A stretch of 64,000 nt of DNA. Origin: Gallionella sp. Lineage in GTDB: Bacteria; Pseudomonadota; Gammaproteobacteria; Burkholderiales; Gallionellaceae. This document shows, one piece after another, positions 30,118 to 38,510 of the stretch. Below the pieces are notes generated by a model, which saw nothing but the letters and a program-made list of their open reading frames with translations, was not told the origin of the DNA and searched no databases. The stretch spans positions 16,222 through 80,221 of the forward strand of contig JAQTYN010000004.1 in the NCBI GenBank assembly GCA_028688275.1. The letters run 5' to 3'. The position numbers and the translations under genes were made by a program. Position 1 is the stretch's first letter. Every line of letters begins with the position of its first letter.

Positions 30118-31419
30118 TTAGCGATGATCTTCACACTTTTCCTGCTTAATGACTTTGTTGGATGGTGAAGAGGGGATCGTTCTCGCCAGGCGAAAGCCGA
30201 CAGGATTGCTGCGGTCAGCGAAATGGTAAGTCGTTTCTCCACAATTCGGACTGGGTTCACCTGAATCTAGCGAGCCGCCACACGAAATATCGTTGTTACC
30301 TTCTTCACTCACTTGCGGATTCTTGTCCTGAACCAACTCATCCGCATTGCCGTTCATGTCGTAAAGTCCCCACGCATTGGGTAATTTCATGCCGACGGGG
30401 TGGGTAAATTCTAAATCAGAATTTTCGCTACTCCATGCCACGGCAAAAACGTCATCCCCCCCACAATAGGCGGTCGCCTTTCCTGCAAAGCAGGCGTATG
30501 TCCATTCGACCTGAGTTGGCAAACGATAATGCTTGCCTGTTTTAGCATTCAGCCTTCGGATAAATTCTTCCACTTTGGCAGCGTCTCCTACAGTTGCAGC
30601 ACACAAATCACACTCACCTGCCCGACGTTCCCCCCCCATGACCGCACGCCATTGTTGACTCGTCACCTCATATTTTCCGATTTGGAATGCGGGTAATAGG
30701 GGGGTGCAGTCATCATCGACAACCACTCCCGCTGGCACATCCACCATATCAGGGCGGGTAGGCGAAACAAGGGGAAGCGGCAGTGATACCTCTTGTGCTA
30801 AAAACGCGAAGCGTTCAGATAACACCCTCGCTTTATAGTTAGCATCTCGCGTGATTAAAAAAACCAGTTCGGTTAATTGATCGACGCTCATTTTGGACAA
30901 GCGGGCATACCAACCATTTTTGGACGACGAAGCGATATGCGGATTACGCTTAATCTCCCGCTTTAGCCACATAAACAGCGATTCCTGCTGTTTATGCGCA
31001 AAAACATCTCTGATAAACCAAGATGTTGGCTCCATCCTAGAATGTAGATTGGGAATAGTGGTTTCAAAAATTTTGCTTTGCGCCTCATTCCCCCGCGCCG
31101 TTGACTGTTTTGTCGCCCCCTTTTTTCGCTTGACGGGGGCTTTCGCGGGTTGAGTTTGAAAGGCAACCCGTTGGATATTTTGGGCTTTAACGTCCATTTC
31201 GACCATCCAAGCCGTGTCGGCTTCGATTTTGACCTCACCGCGTGCTTGCCACGCCCACGCCGCCGTAATGATAACGCCCACCAAAAACCACAACCGCTGA
31301 CCTTGCACGCGATTAAGTGCTGCTTGGTGGCGAGCTTCCGCCTCGGCGAGGCGTTGCGCATCGGGGGAAGCGCATAAAGGGGTGCGGTCGAAAATGTTCA
31401 TCTCGTTTAAATCGTTCAT
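30118..31419 (-). CDS. Membrane-anchored protein with formylglycine-generating-enzyme-like domain
   Basis: From ATG 31419, placed by GGAGGCATAAC, the protein has 433 residues. A cytoplasmic N-terminus (about 1-30) is followed by one membrane segment, LWFLVGVIITAAWAWQAR, and a Lys/Gln-rich stretch. The C-terminal half is an SUMF1/FGE fold: FQIGKYEVTSQQWRAVMGG, HYRLPTQVEWTYACF, NAWGLYDMNGNADELVQD and NPVGFRLAR. The usual active-site Cys pair of true FGE is not evident, so it is more likely a structural or binding version, as in many bacterial signalling proteins. It is the third gene of the cassette with HNH and TPR-ATPase genes. Confidence 0.85.
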   Translation of the reverse strand: MNDLNEMNIFDRTPLCASPDAQRLAEAEARHQAALNRVQGQRLWFLVGVIITAAWAWQARGEVKIEADTAWMVEMDVKAQNIQRVAFQTQPAKAPVKRKKGATKQSTARGNEAQSKIFETTIPNLHSRMEPTSWFIRDVFAHKQQESLFMWLKREIKRNPHIASSSKNGWYARLSKMSVDQLTELVFLITRDANYKARVLSERFAFLAQEVSLPLPLVSPTRPDMVDVPAGVVVDDDCTPLLPAFQIGKYEVTSQQWRAVMGGERRAGECDLCAATVGDAAKVEEFIRRLNAKTGKHYRLPTQVEWTYACFAGKATAYCGGDDVFAVAWSSENSDLEFTHPVGMKLPNAWGLYDMNGNADELVQDKNPQVSEEGNNDISCGGSLDSGEPSPNCGETTYHFADRSNPVGFRLARTIPSSPSNKVIKQEKCEDHR

Positions 31420-31459
31420 GTTATGCCTCCATTGGGGTGAATTACCAATACATTGAGCA

Positions 31460-31530
31460 AGGTATGATGTGCCGACAGGCGCATCAATCTCGTTTAAATT
31501 CAAAAAGATGCGCCTGTCGGCACATCCTAC
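31460..31530. repeat. Palindromic repeat, family G
   Basis: ATGTGCCGACAGGCGCATC at about 31467-31485 pairs with GATGCGCCTGTCGGCACAT at 31507-31525, with GGTATG/CATCCTAC ends. The loop is 21 bases. It separates the HNH gene from the FGE-like gene and could terminate or process the mRNA. No other full copy was seen in the window. Confidence 0.85.
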
Positions 31531-31548
31531 GCACTGGTGATAAGAAAC

Positions 31549-32289
31549 CTAAATCTTTCCGCCATGGGGAAGTTTGTCTGGATTGGATGCAGGGGATATA
31601 GGTAGCGTTGTCACAGGGTCAAAGCACCCACTTGCACGAGTCCCCTCAAACGCATCAATTAACCGATTTCGCATGTTTGGGTTATCGTGAAACACTGTCA
31701 TCCAAATACTAAAAAACCCTCTAGCGGCAGCCAATTTAGTTGTAACGTCTTGGGCTAGAAGATTACTAGGGTCTGAATCTAAATCATTCTTTGCATCCTG
31801 CGCTTCAGACCAGACCTCTAACCGCTGGGCAACACGATCTAAGGCCACCGCTTTGCCATTCTCATCGAAAATCTTAGAAACTGATTTATCCAACCCTGTT
31901 AGCGACAAAGTATGGTGAGCGAACATTTCCAAGCCTGCTTTTCTCGCGGCGGCAGAAGGAGTTACCCGTCCATCCAACGTGTATTCAAACGCAATAAAAG
32001 TGTTGTCTCTGTCAGGGAGCAATACATCAGAAAAGACCACATCTTTGTCTTTTTTAGTTGAGTTGCAATTTACACAAGCAAGCAGATAGTTATTCCAAGA
32101 GCCTTCCAAGTGCGCATAGGCTGGCAAGCCTTTTGGTTGAATATGTTCTACAGCAAGTTGAGTAGCAATGTAGCGTTCGCAGTAACTACAGTAATGCCCA
32201 AGCCGAGAAACCAAAAAAAGCTTTGCATCTTCGTAATTATGAAAATCAGCAGGTTGTGGTGAGTTTCCTCGAAACACGGGACGCATCAC
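31549..32289 (-). CDS. HNH endonuclease, PtuB-like (retron/Septu type)
   Basis: The family is the HNH nuclease of Septu and of PtuAB-containing retrons; it is the DNA- or RNA-cutting partner of an SMC-like ATPase. In 246 residues the HNH core is GHYCSYCERY, then LAVEHIQPKG (the catalytic His in EH) and NNYLLACVNCNSTKKDK. The two CxxC pairs should bind a structural zinc. The rest is helical with no family I can name. The start is GTG 32289 or ATG 32286, touching the TGA of the ATPase gene, so translation is coupled. The strict gene order ATPase then HNH matches ptuA-ptuB. Confidence 0.9.
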   Translation of the reverse strand: MMRPVFRGNSPQPADFHNYEDAKLFLVSRLGHYCSYCERYIATQLAVEHIQPKGLPAYAHLEGSWNNYLLACVNCNSTKKDKDVVFSDVLLPDRDNTFIAFEYTLDGRVTPSAAARKAGLEMFAHHTLSLTGLDKSVSKIFDENGKAVALDRVAQRLEVWSEAQDAKNDLDSDPSNLLAQDVTTKLAAARGFFSIWMTVFHDNPNMRNRLIDAFEGTRASGCFDPVTTLPISPASNPDKLPHGGKI

Positions 32290-35262
32290 TCACTCCCCCA
32301 ATTTAACGATGCGTTTCCGTTCCAAAAATGCTTGGAATGCTGGATTGCTTGCATAAGGACCGATTCCTTGGGCAAGTTGTTCTTTATATCCAGCAAGTTT
32401 CTCAGCGGGAGACATCGCCGCCTCGTCCAGCGTTTCCAAATAGCGTTTCGCTGCACCTTTCATTGTTTCGTAGCGTAAACTAACTTGAGGATTTGGAATA
32501 CCCATAATTCCTTGTGCAATCTGCTCAACCGATATATTGGCTAATTCAGCCGTAGGTTGTCCGTCCAGCATAATTAACTCCTCGCCAGAACGCAGCGACT
32601 GAATCAAAAAAGGCGAATGCGTGGTGCAAATAAACTGTACTTTCGGAAATGTCTTCCGCAGGTTTTCAATAATGCCGCGTTGCCATTTGGGGTGTAGATG
32701 CAAATCCAGTTCGTCGATCAGCACAATGCCTGACGTTTCCGCGCAGACTTTTTCGCCCAAGTGGGGATTCATAATAACGGCGCGGCGGGTTAAGTCGCAG
32801 AACAGCCCGATGATGGTACGCTGTCCGTCGCTGAGATGTTCAAGTGGAATCGTCTTGCCATCGTCAAAATCCAACACGATGCCGCTCCGATCAAAGTCAT
32901 ACCGAATGGCGGTGCAATTCTCAATCGCGGCTTTGACCGCAACTTGAAAAAGCTGAATTTTAGACTTGGCTCGCTCTGAACCTTTTGCCGCCATGTCTTC
33001 TTTAAACACCCAAGTTGCCACCTCGATTAAATCCGCGCCCGTATGAAAACAATCTATATAGGGATCAAAACGTGAATAACGCTTGGTTGCCGCTGCTTCA
33101 GGATCGAATTTTTTAGTCGTTTTCCACAAGCGGTCACATTCATAGAACGCAATCAGCGGTAAATCAAACGATTGCCCTTGTTCGATATAGTGCAGCACAT
33201 CCGTCCCTAATCGCGCAAAGTCAATGTTTTGTTTGATGCCACTGTCATACACAATCTGACCTTTGGCAAAGGTATGCTCACCCGTGTCTTGGCGTGTACG
33301 CGTCCAACTTGCTGTGGCGTTTTCGGCTTGTTGTTGATAATCAACAATTTTGGTCGTGCCTTGTACCCCAATTTGAGTAAAGCGACTTTTGGTAAACCGC
33401 CCTGCTTCTTGCACCTCCCGAATTTCATCGTCTTCAATCGGGCGTAAATTTTGGTCGTCTTTGATATAGGCGTGCGCCCAACCGCCCAACGCGACCGCCA
33501 AGGCACGCAGCAAAGTGGTTTTGCCTTTGCCGTTTTCGCCCACCACCAAGTTAAATTCAGGGTGAAAGTGAAAGGTCGATGCTTCAAAACATTTGAAATT
33601 GGTGACTTTAAGCTGTTCGATTTTTAGCACCGCAATTCGTCGAGAACCATTTGAATGATCTCTAACCAGTTGGGTTGTGCGATGATCTTTGCCTAAGGTC
33701 TTCTCAAGAATGGTCAAACTGCGCTGAAATAAAGGCGCGGCGGCGGCATAGTTGCCTTGGGCTTGATAAAGCACGGCTAAATTATTCAAACTCGAGGCAA
33801 AATCGGGATGCTCTTTCCCTAAGGTTTTTTCCCGAATCTCTAAGCTACGTTGGTACAAAGGTTCAGCCGCCGCGTAGTTGCCTTGGGTTTGATAAAGCCC
33901 TGCCAAATTATTCAAATTCATGGCAACATCTGGATGCTCTTTGCCGAAGGTTTTTTCCAGAATCACCAAACCACGTTGATACAAAGGTTCAGCCGCCGCG
34001 TAGTTACCTTGGGTTTGATAGAGTGCGGCTAAATTATTCAAACTCGTGGCAACATCGGGATGTTCTTTTCCCAATGTTTTTTCCCGAATCACCAAGCTAC
34101 GTTGATACAAAGGTTCAGCGGCTGCGTAATTGCCTTGGTTTTGATAAATCCCCGCCAAGTTATTCAAGCTTTGAGCAACATCAGGATGCTCTTCTCCCAA
34201 GGTCTTTTCGCGAATGGTTAAGCTGCGTTGGAGCAAAGGTTCAGCGGCTACAAAATTCCCTTGGGTTTGGTATAGCACGGCTAAATTATTCAAGTTACTG
34301 GCAACATTGGGATGGTCATTTCCCAAAATTTTCTCGAACATCACCAAGCTACGTTGCAACAAAGGTTCAGCCGCAGCATAGTTACCTTGATCTTGATAAA
34401 GCAGAGCTAAATTATTCAAACTTTGAGCAACATCGGGATGGTCATTCCCCAAGGTTTTTTCGCGTATGATTAAGCTGCGTTGATACAAAGGCTCGGCTTT
34501 GGTGTAGTTGCCTTGTGCTTTATAAAGCACAGCTAAGTTATTCAAGCTTTGAGCAACATATGGATGGTCTTTGCCCCAGACAGCTTCCCGAATACTTAAG
34601 CTGCGTTGGTATAAAGGTTCGGCTTTGGTGTAGTTGCCTTGTGCTTTATAAAGCGCGCCTAAATTATTCAGACTTTGGGCAACATCGGGATGGTCTTTGC
34701 CCAAAGTGCTTTCCCAAATCGCCAAACTACGTTGATACAAAGGCTCAGCAGCAGCATAGTTACCTTGGGCTTTATAAAGCGCGGCTAAGTTATTCAAACT
34801 TTGAGCAACATCGGGATGGTCTTTGCCCAAAGTGCTTTCCCGAATCGCCAAACTACGTTGATACAAAGATTCAGCCTCTGCGTAGTTACCTTGCTCAAAA
34901 TGACGCATCCCTAACTGATTTAAGTATTGCGCCAAATCAGGATGATCTGCCCCTAAGGTCTGCTCCATCATGGTCAAACGCGCTTGTATTTCGGCTTCGC
35001 CCTGTTGCGCGAGGGAAAGTGCTTGATTGACGATGTTTTTTGATTCACTGGCGGACAACAACCGTTGCAGGGCGCGTTCCATCACCGCTTTTGCGGCAAT
35101 GGCATCTTTTTCTTTGGCTTGTTTGAGAAGTTGTTCGGCGCGGATAAATTCGGCTTGGGCAAAAGCGGTGTGGGCTTGTTCCAGCAGTGCAATAGCTTCA
35201 GGGTCTTCGGGTTTGAACTGAGCAAGATTTCGGTGAAAATTACTTTGTGCTTCGGGTGTCAT
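32290..35262 (-). CDS. TPR-ATPase fusion: ten TPR_12 repeats plus PtuA-like SMC-type ATPase
   Basis: The 990-residue protein has three parts. Residues 1-102 are helical and Ala/Gln-rich. Residues 103-522 are ten 42-residue kinesin-light-chain-type TPRs with consensus DHPDVAQSLNNLAALYQ then QGNYAAAEPLYQRSL. Residues about 545-900 are an ABC/SMC-type ATPase: LKVTNFKCFEAS, Walker A GENGKGKTT (575-583), AFYECDRLW, ABC signature LSDGQRT (809-815), Walker B GIVLIDELDLHLHP (845-858) and an H-loop TTHSP (880-884). The ATPase resembles PtuA of Septu and of retron Eco7. No reverse transcriptase or retron RNA was seen near. I infer an anti-phage ATPase whose TPR array senses a partner or trigger. Confidence 0.92.
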   Translation of the reverse strand: MTPEAQSNFHRNLAQFKPEDPEAIALLEQAHTAFAQAEFIRAEQLLKQAKEKDAIAAKAVMERALQRLLSASESKNIVNQALSLAQQGEAEIQARLTMMEQTLGADHPDLAQYLNQLGMRHFEQGNYAEAESLYQRSLAIRESTLGKDHPDVAQSLNNLAALYKAQGNYAAAEPLYQRSLAIWESTLGKDHPDVAQSLNNLGALYKAQGNYTKAEPLYQRSLSIREAVWGKDHPYVAQSLNNLAVLYKAQGNYTKAEPLYQRSLIIREKTLGNDHPDVAQSLNNLALLYQDQGNYAAAEPLLQRSLVMFEKILGNDHPNVASNLNNLAVLYQTQGNFVAAEPLLQRSLTIREKTLGEEHPDVAQSLNNLAGIYQNQGNYAAAEPLYQRSLVIREKTLGKEHPDVATSLNNLAALYQTQGNYAAAEPLYQRGLVILEKTFGKEHPDVAMNLNNLAGLYQTQGNYAAAEPLYQRSLEIREKTLGKEHPDFASSLNNLAVLYQAQGNYAAAAPLFQRSLTILEKTLGKDHRTTQLVRDHSNGSRRIAVLKIEQLKVTNFKCFEASTFHFHPEFNLVVGENGKGKTTLLRALAVALGGWAHAYIKDDQNLRPIEDDEIREVQEAGRFTKSRFTQIGVQGTTKIVDYQQQAENATASWTRTRQDTGEHTFAKGQIVYDSGIKQNIDFARLGTDVLHYIEQGQSFDLPLIAFYECDRLWKTTKKFDPEAAATKRYSRFDPYIDCFHTGADLIEVATWVFKEDMAAKGSERAKSKIQLFQVAVKAAIENCTAIRYDFDRSGIVLDFDDGKTIPLEHLSDGQRTIIGLFCDLTRRAVIMNPHLGEKVCAETSGIVLIDELDLHLHPKWQRGIIENLRKTFPKVQFICTTHSPFLIQSLRSGEELIMLDGQPTAELANISVEQIAQGIMGIPNPQVSLRYETMKGAAKRYLETLDEAAMSPAEKLAGYKEQLAQGIGPYASNPAFQAFLERKRIVKLGE
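33697..34956 (-). repeat. Ten tandem 126-base units encoding the TPR array
   Basis: The unit is 126 bases (42 codons) and recurs ten times without gaps. Units 2-4 and 7-9 are nearly identical in DNA, for example GTAGTTGCCTTGGGTTTGAT on the plus strand. Such identity allows copy-number change by recombination. Because 126 is a multiple of three, long antisense frames also stay open. Confidence 0.95.
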
Positions 35263-35299
35263 ACCATTCCTTCCGTTCCAACATGATGCGGCTGATTAC

Positions 35300-35430
35300 T
35301 AAGGAGATGCTGATTAAATCCGTTCGCCCTGAGCTTGTCGAAGGGTGAATGGATTTAATTAATTGATTTAATTAAATTTTCAGTTAATGGTTCGACAGGC
35401 TCACCACGAACGGAAAATTTAATCAGTGTC
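35300..35430. repeat. Dispersed palindromic repeat, family B, right of the TPR/HNH cassette
   Basis: Outer arms GGAGATGCTGATTAAAT...ATTTAATCAGTGTCTCC enclose CCGTTCGCCCTGAGCTTGTC (35320-35339) and its partner TTCGACAGGCTCACCACGAA (35391-35410), around an AT-rich centre TTAATTAATTGATTTAATTA. It lies just upstream of the TPR-ATPase start and forms a very long hairpin. Confidence 0.88.
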
Positions 35431-35458
35431 TCCCTACCTTACCTTTTGTTGCGACAAA

Positions 35459-35830
35459 TTACGCCCTCGAAATCACCACCACGCCGACGATAATAATGCC
35501 CATGCCGATCAGCTTGCTGGGGGTGATGGCTTCTTCAAATAGGTAATTGGCTGCGACGGCGTTGACGATATAGCCCAACGACAGCAAGGGGTAGGCGATG
35601 CTGACTTGTACCCGCGATAACGCCAAAATCCACACCACTACGCCGACCACATAGCAGGTGAGCGCGCCGATGATGTGGGGTTCGGTGGCGAGTTTCCAGC
35701 CGATGGGGAGGATGTTTTCGCGGGTGTATTCAAAATAGCCAATCGCATTTGTGCCTGATTTGATGAGCAATTGCGCGGCGACGTTGAGCATCACGCCTGT
35801 GACGATGAGGATAAAACTAATCATACTCAT
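35459..35830 (-). CDS. Small EamA/SMR-type membrane transporter, ArnE-like
   Basis: From ATG 35830 the protein has 123 residues with four membrane segments: MISFILIVTGVMLNVAAQLL, IGALTCYVVGVVVWILALS, VSIAYPLLSLGYIVNAVAAN and SKLIGMGIIIVGVVVISRA. PLLSLGYI and NYLFEEAI are shared by ArnE/ArnF flippases of undecaprenyl-phosphate aminoarabinose. The ATG overlaps the stop of the ArnT-like gene in an ATGA, so both are coupled. ORF positions further upstream (to 35953) lie inside that gene and are not the start. I infer a lipid-linked sugar flippase. Confidence 0.82.
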   Translation of the reverse strand: MSMISFILIVTGVMLNVAAQLLIKSGTNAIGYFEYTRENILPIGWKLATEPHIIGALTCYVVGVVVWILALSRVQVSIAYPLLSLGYIVNAVAANYLFEEAITPSKLIGMGIIIVGVVVISRA

Positions 35831-37479
35831 GGTTTTTTCACCACGATATGTAGCGTGTCTTGGAAAATGATAGTCATGGGGATACCTTGTTGTTGTAATT
35901 GCGGATAAGCCCAGACGGGCATGATCGCCAGTGCTGCGGGTTGTGTTGCCCACACCTCGCCAAATGCCGCCAAGGTGGGAACCCAGCGTTGTGGTTCTTG
36001 TTTGATGCCGAATGCCATTTCGTCTTGGTATTGCACCAAAATGAAGGTGTGTTTGAGGTAGAACGCCAAGGTTTGTTCGTAGGTCAGCACTGAATAGAAT
36101 GGGATGGTGGGCGTGACGTGCGAGCGAATGGCGTGGGCGAGGTGTTTGGCGGAGCGTTCTTGCGCCACGGTTTCATAGCCTGTTAAGGAGATTTGCGCCA
36201 TGAGCAAAGCAGACAGCGACAGCACCAGCACCGCCGTGGGTTTGCGTTGCTTGAGCAGCAAAGTGATTGCAACCAATACGCCGATCAACAACGCGCCTGC
36301 CCCTGTCACCAGCCAAGGTTGATAGTTCGGGTACAAGGATTTTTGCAACACGCTATCCGCGAAGCGATCCACATTCAGCCCCATCCAGATAAATGCGCCC
36401 GCCACAGGCACGATGGGTATCAGTTGCCAAATCAAGGTGTTTTCGCGAATCTCAGTCAGGCGTTTACCCATCAATAATGCCAGCGCGGGGAACATCGGCA
36501 GCAAATACGACGGCAACTTAGAACCCGATACTGAGAAAAACACGTAGATAAACACTGCCCAAATCAGCAAGAAGCGCGTAGGGTGAAACGGCTTGTCGGA
36601 CAGGCTGTAATGTTTCGGCACGCGCCAACTGCGCGCCATGCTGTCAAACATCAACAATGTCCACGGCAACGCACCCGCGATGAGAATCGGCACAAAGTAG
36701 TACCAAGGTTGGTAGCGTCCTAAATCCTTGGTGGTGAAGCGGGTGTAGTGTTCGTAAATAAAGAATCGCTCGAAAAATTCGGGATTGGCTTTCATCACCA
36801 AATAAAACCATGGCGCGGTAATAGCAAAGAAAATCGCCAGCCCTGAAAGCCAGTGCATCCGCTTCAATACGCCCAAGTCGCGATGGATGGCGGCATAAAT
36901 CAGCACCGCCGTACCAGGGAGAATAATGCCCATCAAGCCTTTGCTCAGCACCGCCAACGCCATGCCCGCCCATGCTAGCCACATGCCGTTGCGCTGCGAT
37001 TGCGGGTCGGTGGCACTTTGCCCGAACAACAACCCGACGATGCCCAGCGTGATAAAGAACGTCACGCCCATATCCAGCGTATTGGCGTGCGACATCAGCA
37101 CATACAGCAAGCTACTGCCCAAGAGCAGCGTGGCATACCACGCGGTTTCGCGTCCAAACAGGCGCACGCCCGCAATCCACACCAGCACAATGCCCGCGAA
37201 ACCTGTCAATGCCGTCCATAAACGCGAAGTCCATTGATGTTGACCAAACACGGTGTACGCCGTGGCGGTCGCCCAGTATTGCAGCGGCGGCTTTTCGAAA
37301 TACTTCAGGTCATTTAAGCGCGGGGTGGTCCAATCGCCGCTCACCACCATTTCACGCGGGATTTCGGCATAACGTCCTTCGTCAGGCTTAATCAGCGTGC
37401 GGTATTCTAAATTGCAAAACCAGATAAATAGCACGGCGATGACCAGCCACCAGCCGTGTTTAGGGGCAACATATCCCAT
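35827..37479 (-). CDS. GT39/GT83-family membrane glycosyltransferase, ArnT-like
   Basis: ArnT-type enzymes transfer a sugar (in ArnT 4-amino-4-deoxy-L-arabinose) from undecaprenyl phosphate to lipid A on the periplasmic face. The 550 residues are polytopic. The first periplasmic loop has the signature KPDEGRYAEIPREMVVSGDW then PRLNDLKYFEKPPLQYW with acidic and KP catalytic features. Later segments (SGSKLPSYLLPMFPALALL) match the family. A C-terminal soluble domain covers about the last 120 residues. It shares one base with the stop of the methyltransferase gene (TAATG) and is followed by the ArnE-like gene. The actual sugar is unknown. Confidence 0.9.
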   Translation of the reverse strand: MGYVAPKHGWWLVIAVLFIWFCNLEYRTLIKPDEGRYAEIPREMVVSGDWTTPRLNDLKYFEKPPLQYWATATAYTVFGQHQWTSRLWTALTGFAGIVLVWIAGVRLFGRETAWYATLLLGSSLLYVLMSHANTLDMGVTFFITLGIVGLLFGQSATDPQSQRNGMWLAWAGMALAVLSKGLMGIILPGTAVLIYAAIHRDLGVLKRMHWLSGLAIFFAITAPWFYLVMKANPEFFERFFIYEHYTRFTTKDLGRYQPWYYFVPILIAGALPWTLLMFDSMARSWRVPKHYSLSDKPFHPTRFLLIWAVFIYVFFSVSGSKLPSYLLPMFPALALLMGKRLTEIRENTLIWQLIPIVPVAGAFIWMGLNVDRFADSVLQKSLYPNYQPWLVTGAGALLIGVLVAITLLLKQRKPTAVLVLSLSALLMAQISLTGYETVAQERSAKHLAHAIRSHVTPTIPFYSVLTYEQTLAFYLKHTFILVQYQDEMAFGIKQEPQRWVPTLAAFGEVWATQPAALAIMPVWAYPQLQQQGIPMTIIFQDTLHIVVKKP

Positions 37480-38354
37480 TAGTGAGTTCCTTTTGTAGCA
37501 ATCAGCAGCAACGAGCCGCCGATAGGGAAAGTGATACCGAGCGACAGTAAGCTGCGTTCCAGCTTCATCACCGCGCTCAGCAGTTTGTTAGCAAATTTAC
37601 CGATTTTGAATCCCGCATCCATTTGGTCATCGGCTTGTGCAGATTTTTGCAACCAGCGTGAAGCCAACATCAGTGGCAACAATAGTGACACAAATGAGCT
37701 GACGTACCCGACTTTGAAGCCCGCTTGTTGGACTTTTTTCACCAATTCGCGGCGGGTGTAGCGACGTTTGTGATGGGCATAATCATCCGTCGCACTCCAT
37801 AACCACTGATGCTGTGGCACGGTCAAGACGATGCCACCACCCGTTTGGCACGCGGCAAAAATTTGGTTTAACGCTGCTTGGTCGTCCTCGATATGTTCCA
37901 GCACATCAAACGCGCCAATCAAATCAAACTCCTCGCGAAAAGGAATATGACAGGCATCCATTTGAAACAAAGTCGCACTCGGTACGCGACTTTGGGCGAA
38001 ATGTAGACCTTGGGTAAAAATATCGCTGCCACTGAGTTGCGCATCAGGATAAGTGCGACGGGTGTTTGCCAGCACAAACCCCGTGCCACAGCCAATTTCT
38101 AAAATATGCCGCGCTTGCGGAAAATGCCGCAACATGCGGTCACGCAACACCTGATTGCGTCCCACAAACCAAAAGTGTCCCGCCTCTACTGCCGCATAGC
38201 GTTTGAAAGTATCAGGATTAAAGCCATCATTTTGTGCCGCCAGATCAGGCGCAAAGGCATTAAAACCTTCGCGTTGCGTGGGTACGGCACCGCAAGACGG
38301 GCAAGTCCAGTGGGGTTCGGTAAAAGGGTGTTGGCAAGCCAGACAAAATTTCAT
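37479..38354 (-). CDS. Class I SAM-dependent methyltransferase with N-terminal zinc ribbon
   Basis: From ATG 38354 the protein has 291 residues. An N-terminal CxxC pair, MKFCLACQHPF and WTCPSCGAVP, should bind zinc. The methyltransferase core follows with HILEIGCGTGFVLANTRR (SAM-binding motif I), GSDIFTQGL, FDLIGAFDVLEHIEDD and GGGIVLTVPQHQWLWS. Two hydrophobic segments near residues 205-225 and at the C-terminus (GITFPIGGSLLLIATK) suggest membrane association. It begins the coupled trio with the ArnT- and ArnE-like genes; the substrate is probably a lipid-linked sugar or glycan, an inference from context only. Confidence 0.88.
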   Translation of the reverse strand: MKFCLACQHPFTEPHWTCPSCGAVPTQREGFNAFAPDLAAQNDGFNPDTFKRYAAVEAGHFWFVGRNQVLRDRMLRHFPQARHILEIGCGTGFVLANTRRTYPDAQLSGSDIFTQGLHFAQSRVPSATLFQMDACHIPFREEFDLIGAFDVLEHIEDDQAALNQIFAACQTGGGIVLTVPQHQWLWSATDDYAHHKRRYTRRELVKKVQQAGFKVGYVSSFVSLLLPLMLASRWLQKSAQADDQMDAGFKIGKFANKLLSAVMKLERSLLSLGITFPIGGSLLLIATKGTH

Positions 38355-38510
38355 GGTGGATATTGCTGGCAGACATGCCAAAACATTAAGCGGGCGCGGA
38401 TTTTAACGTGTCCCACTGATTTCATTCAATGAAAATGCACAAAACTGTCATTTTTGTGATTTAGCAGGTGGCTAGTCTATACTTCCACCCCTTTATTTCA
38501 GGAGACGAGG

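Noticed and set aside
31419..31503. N-terminal extension of the FGE-like protein
   Set aside because: The extra 28 codons run into the palindrome at 31460-31530; GGAGG supports ATG 31419.
33697..34956. CRISPR-like array
   Set aside because: Units are contiguous 126-base coding repeats with no short repeat-spacer pattern.
33675..35030. Two long rightward frames (264 and 171 codons) across the TPR region
   Set aside because: They are antisense to the TPR gene. The 126-base unit is a multiple of three, so any frame without a stop in one unit stays open through all. The peptides are Ser/Arg-rich and repetitive.
32290..35262. Complete retron with PtuAB effector
   Set aside because: No reverse transcriptase gene or msr-msd-like RNA was seen on either side of the cassette within the window.
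38400..38510. Fluoride riboswitch before crcB
   Set aside because: The conserved GGNGATGG...CTGATGA core is not present.
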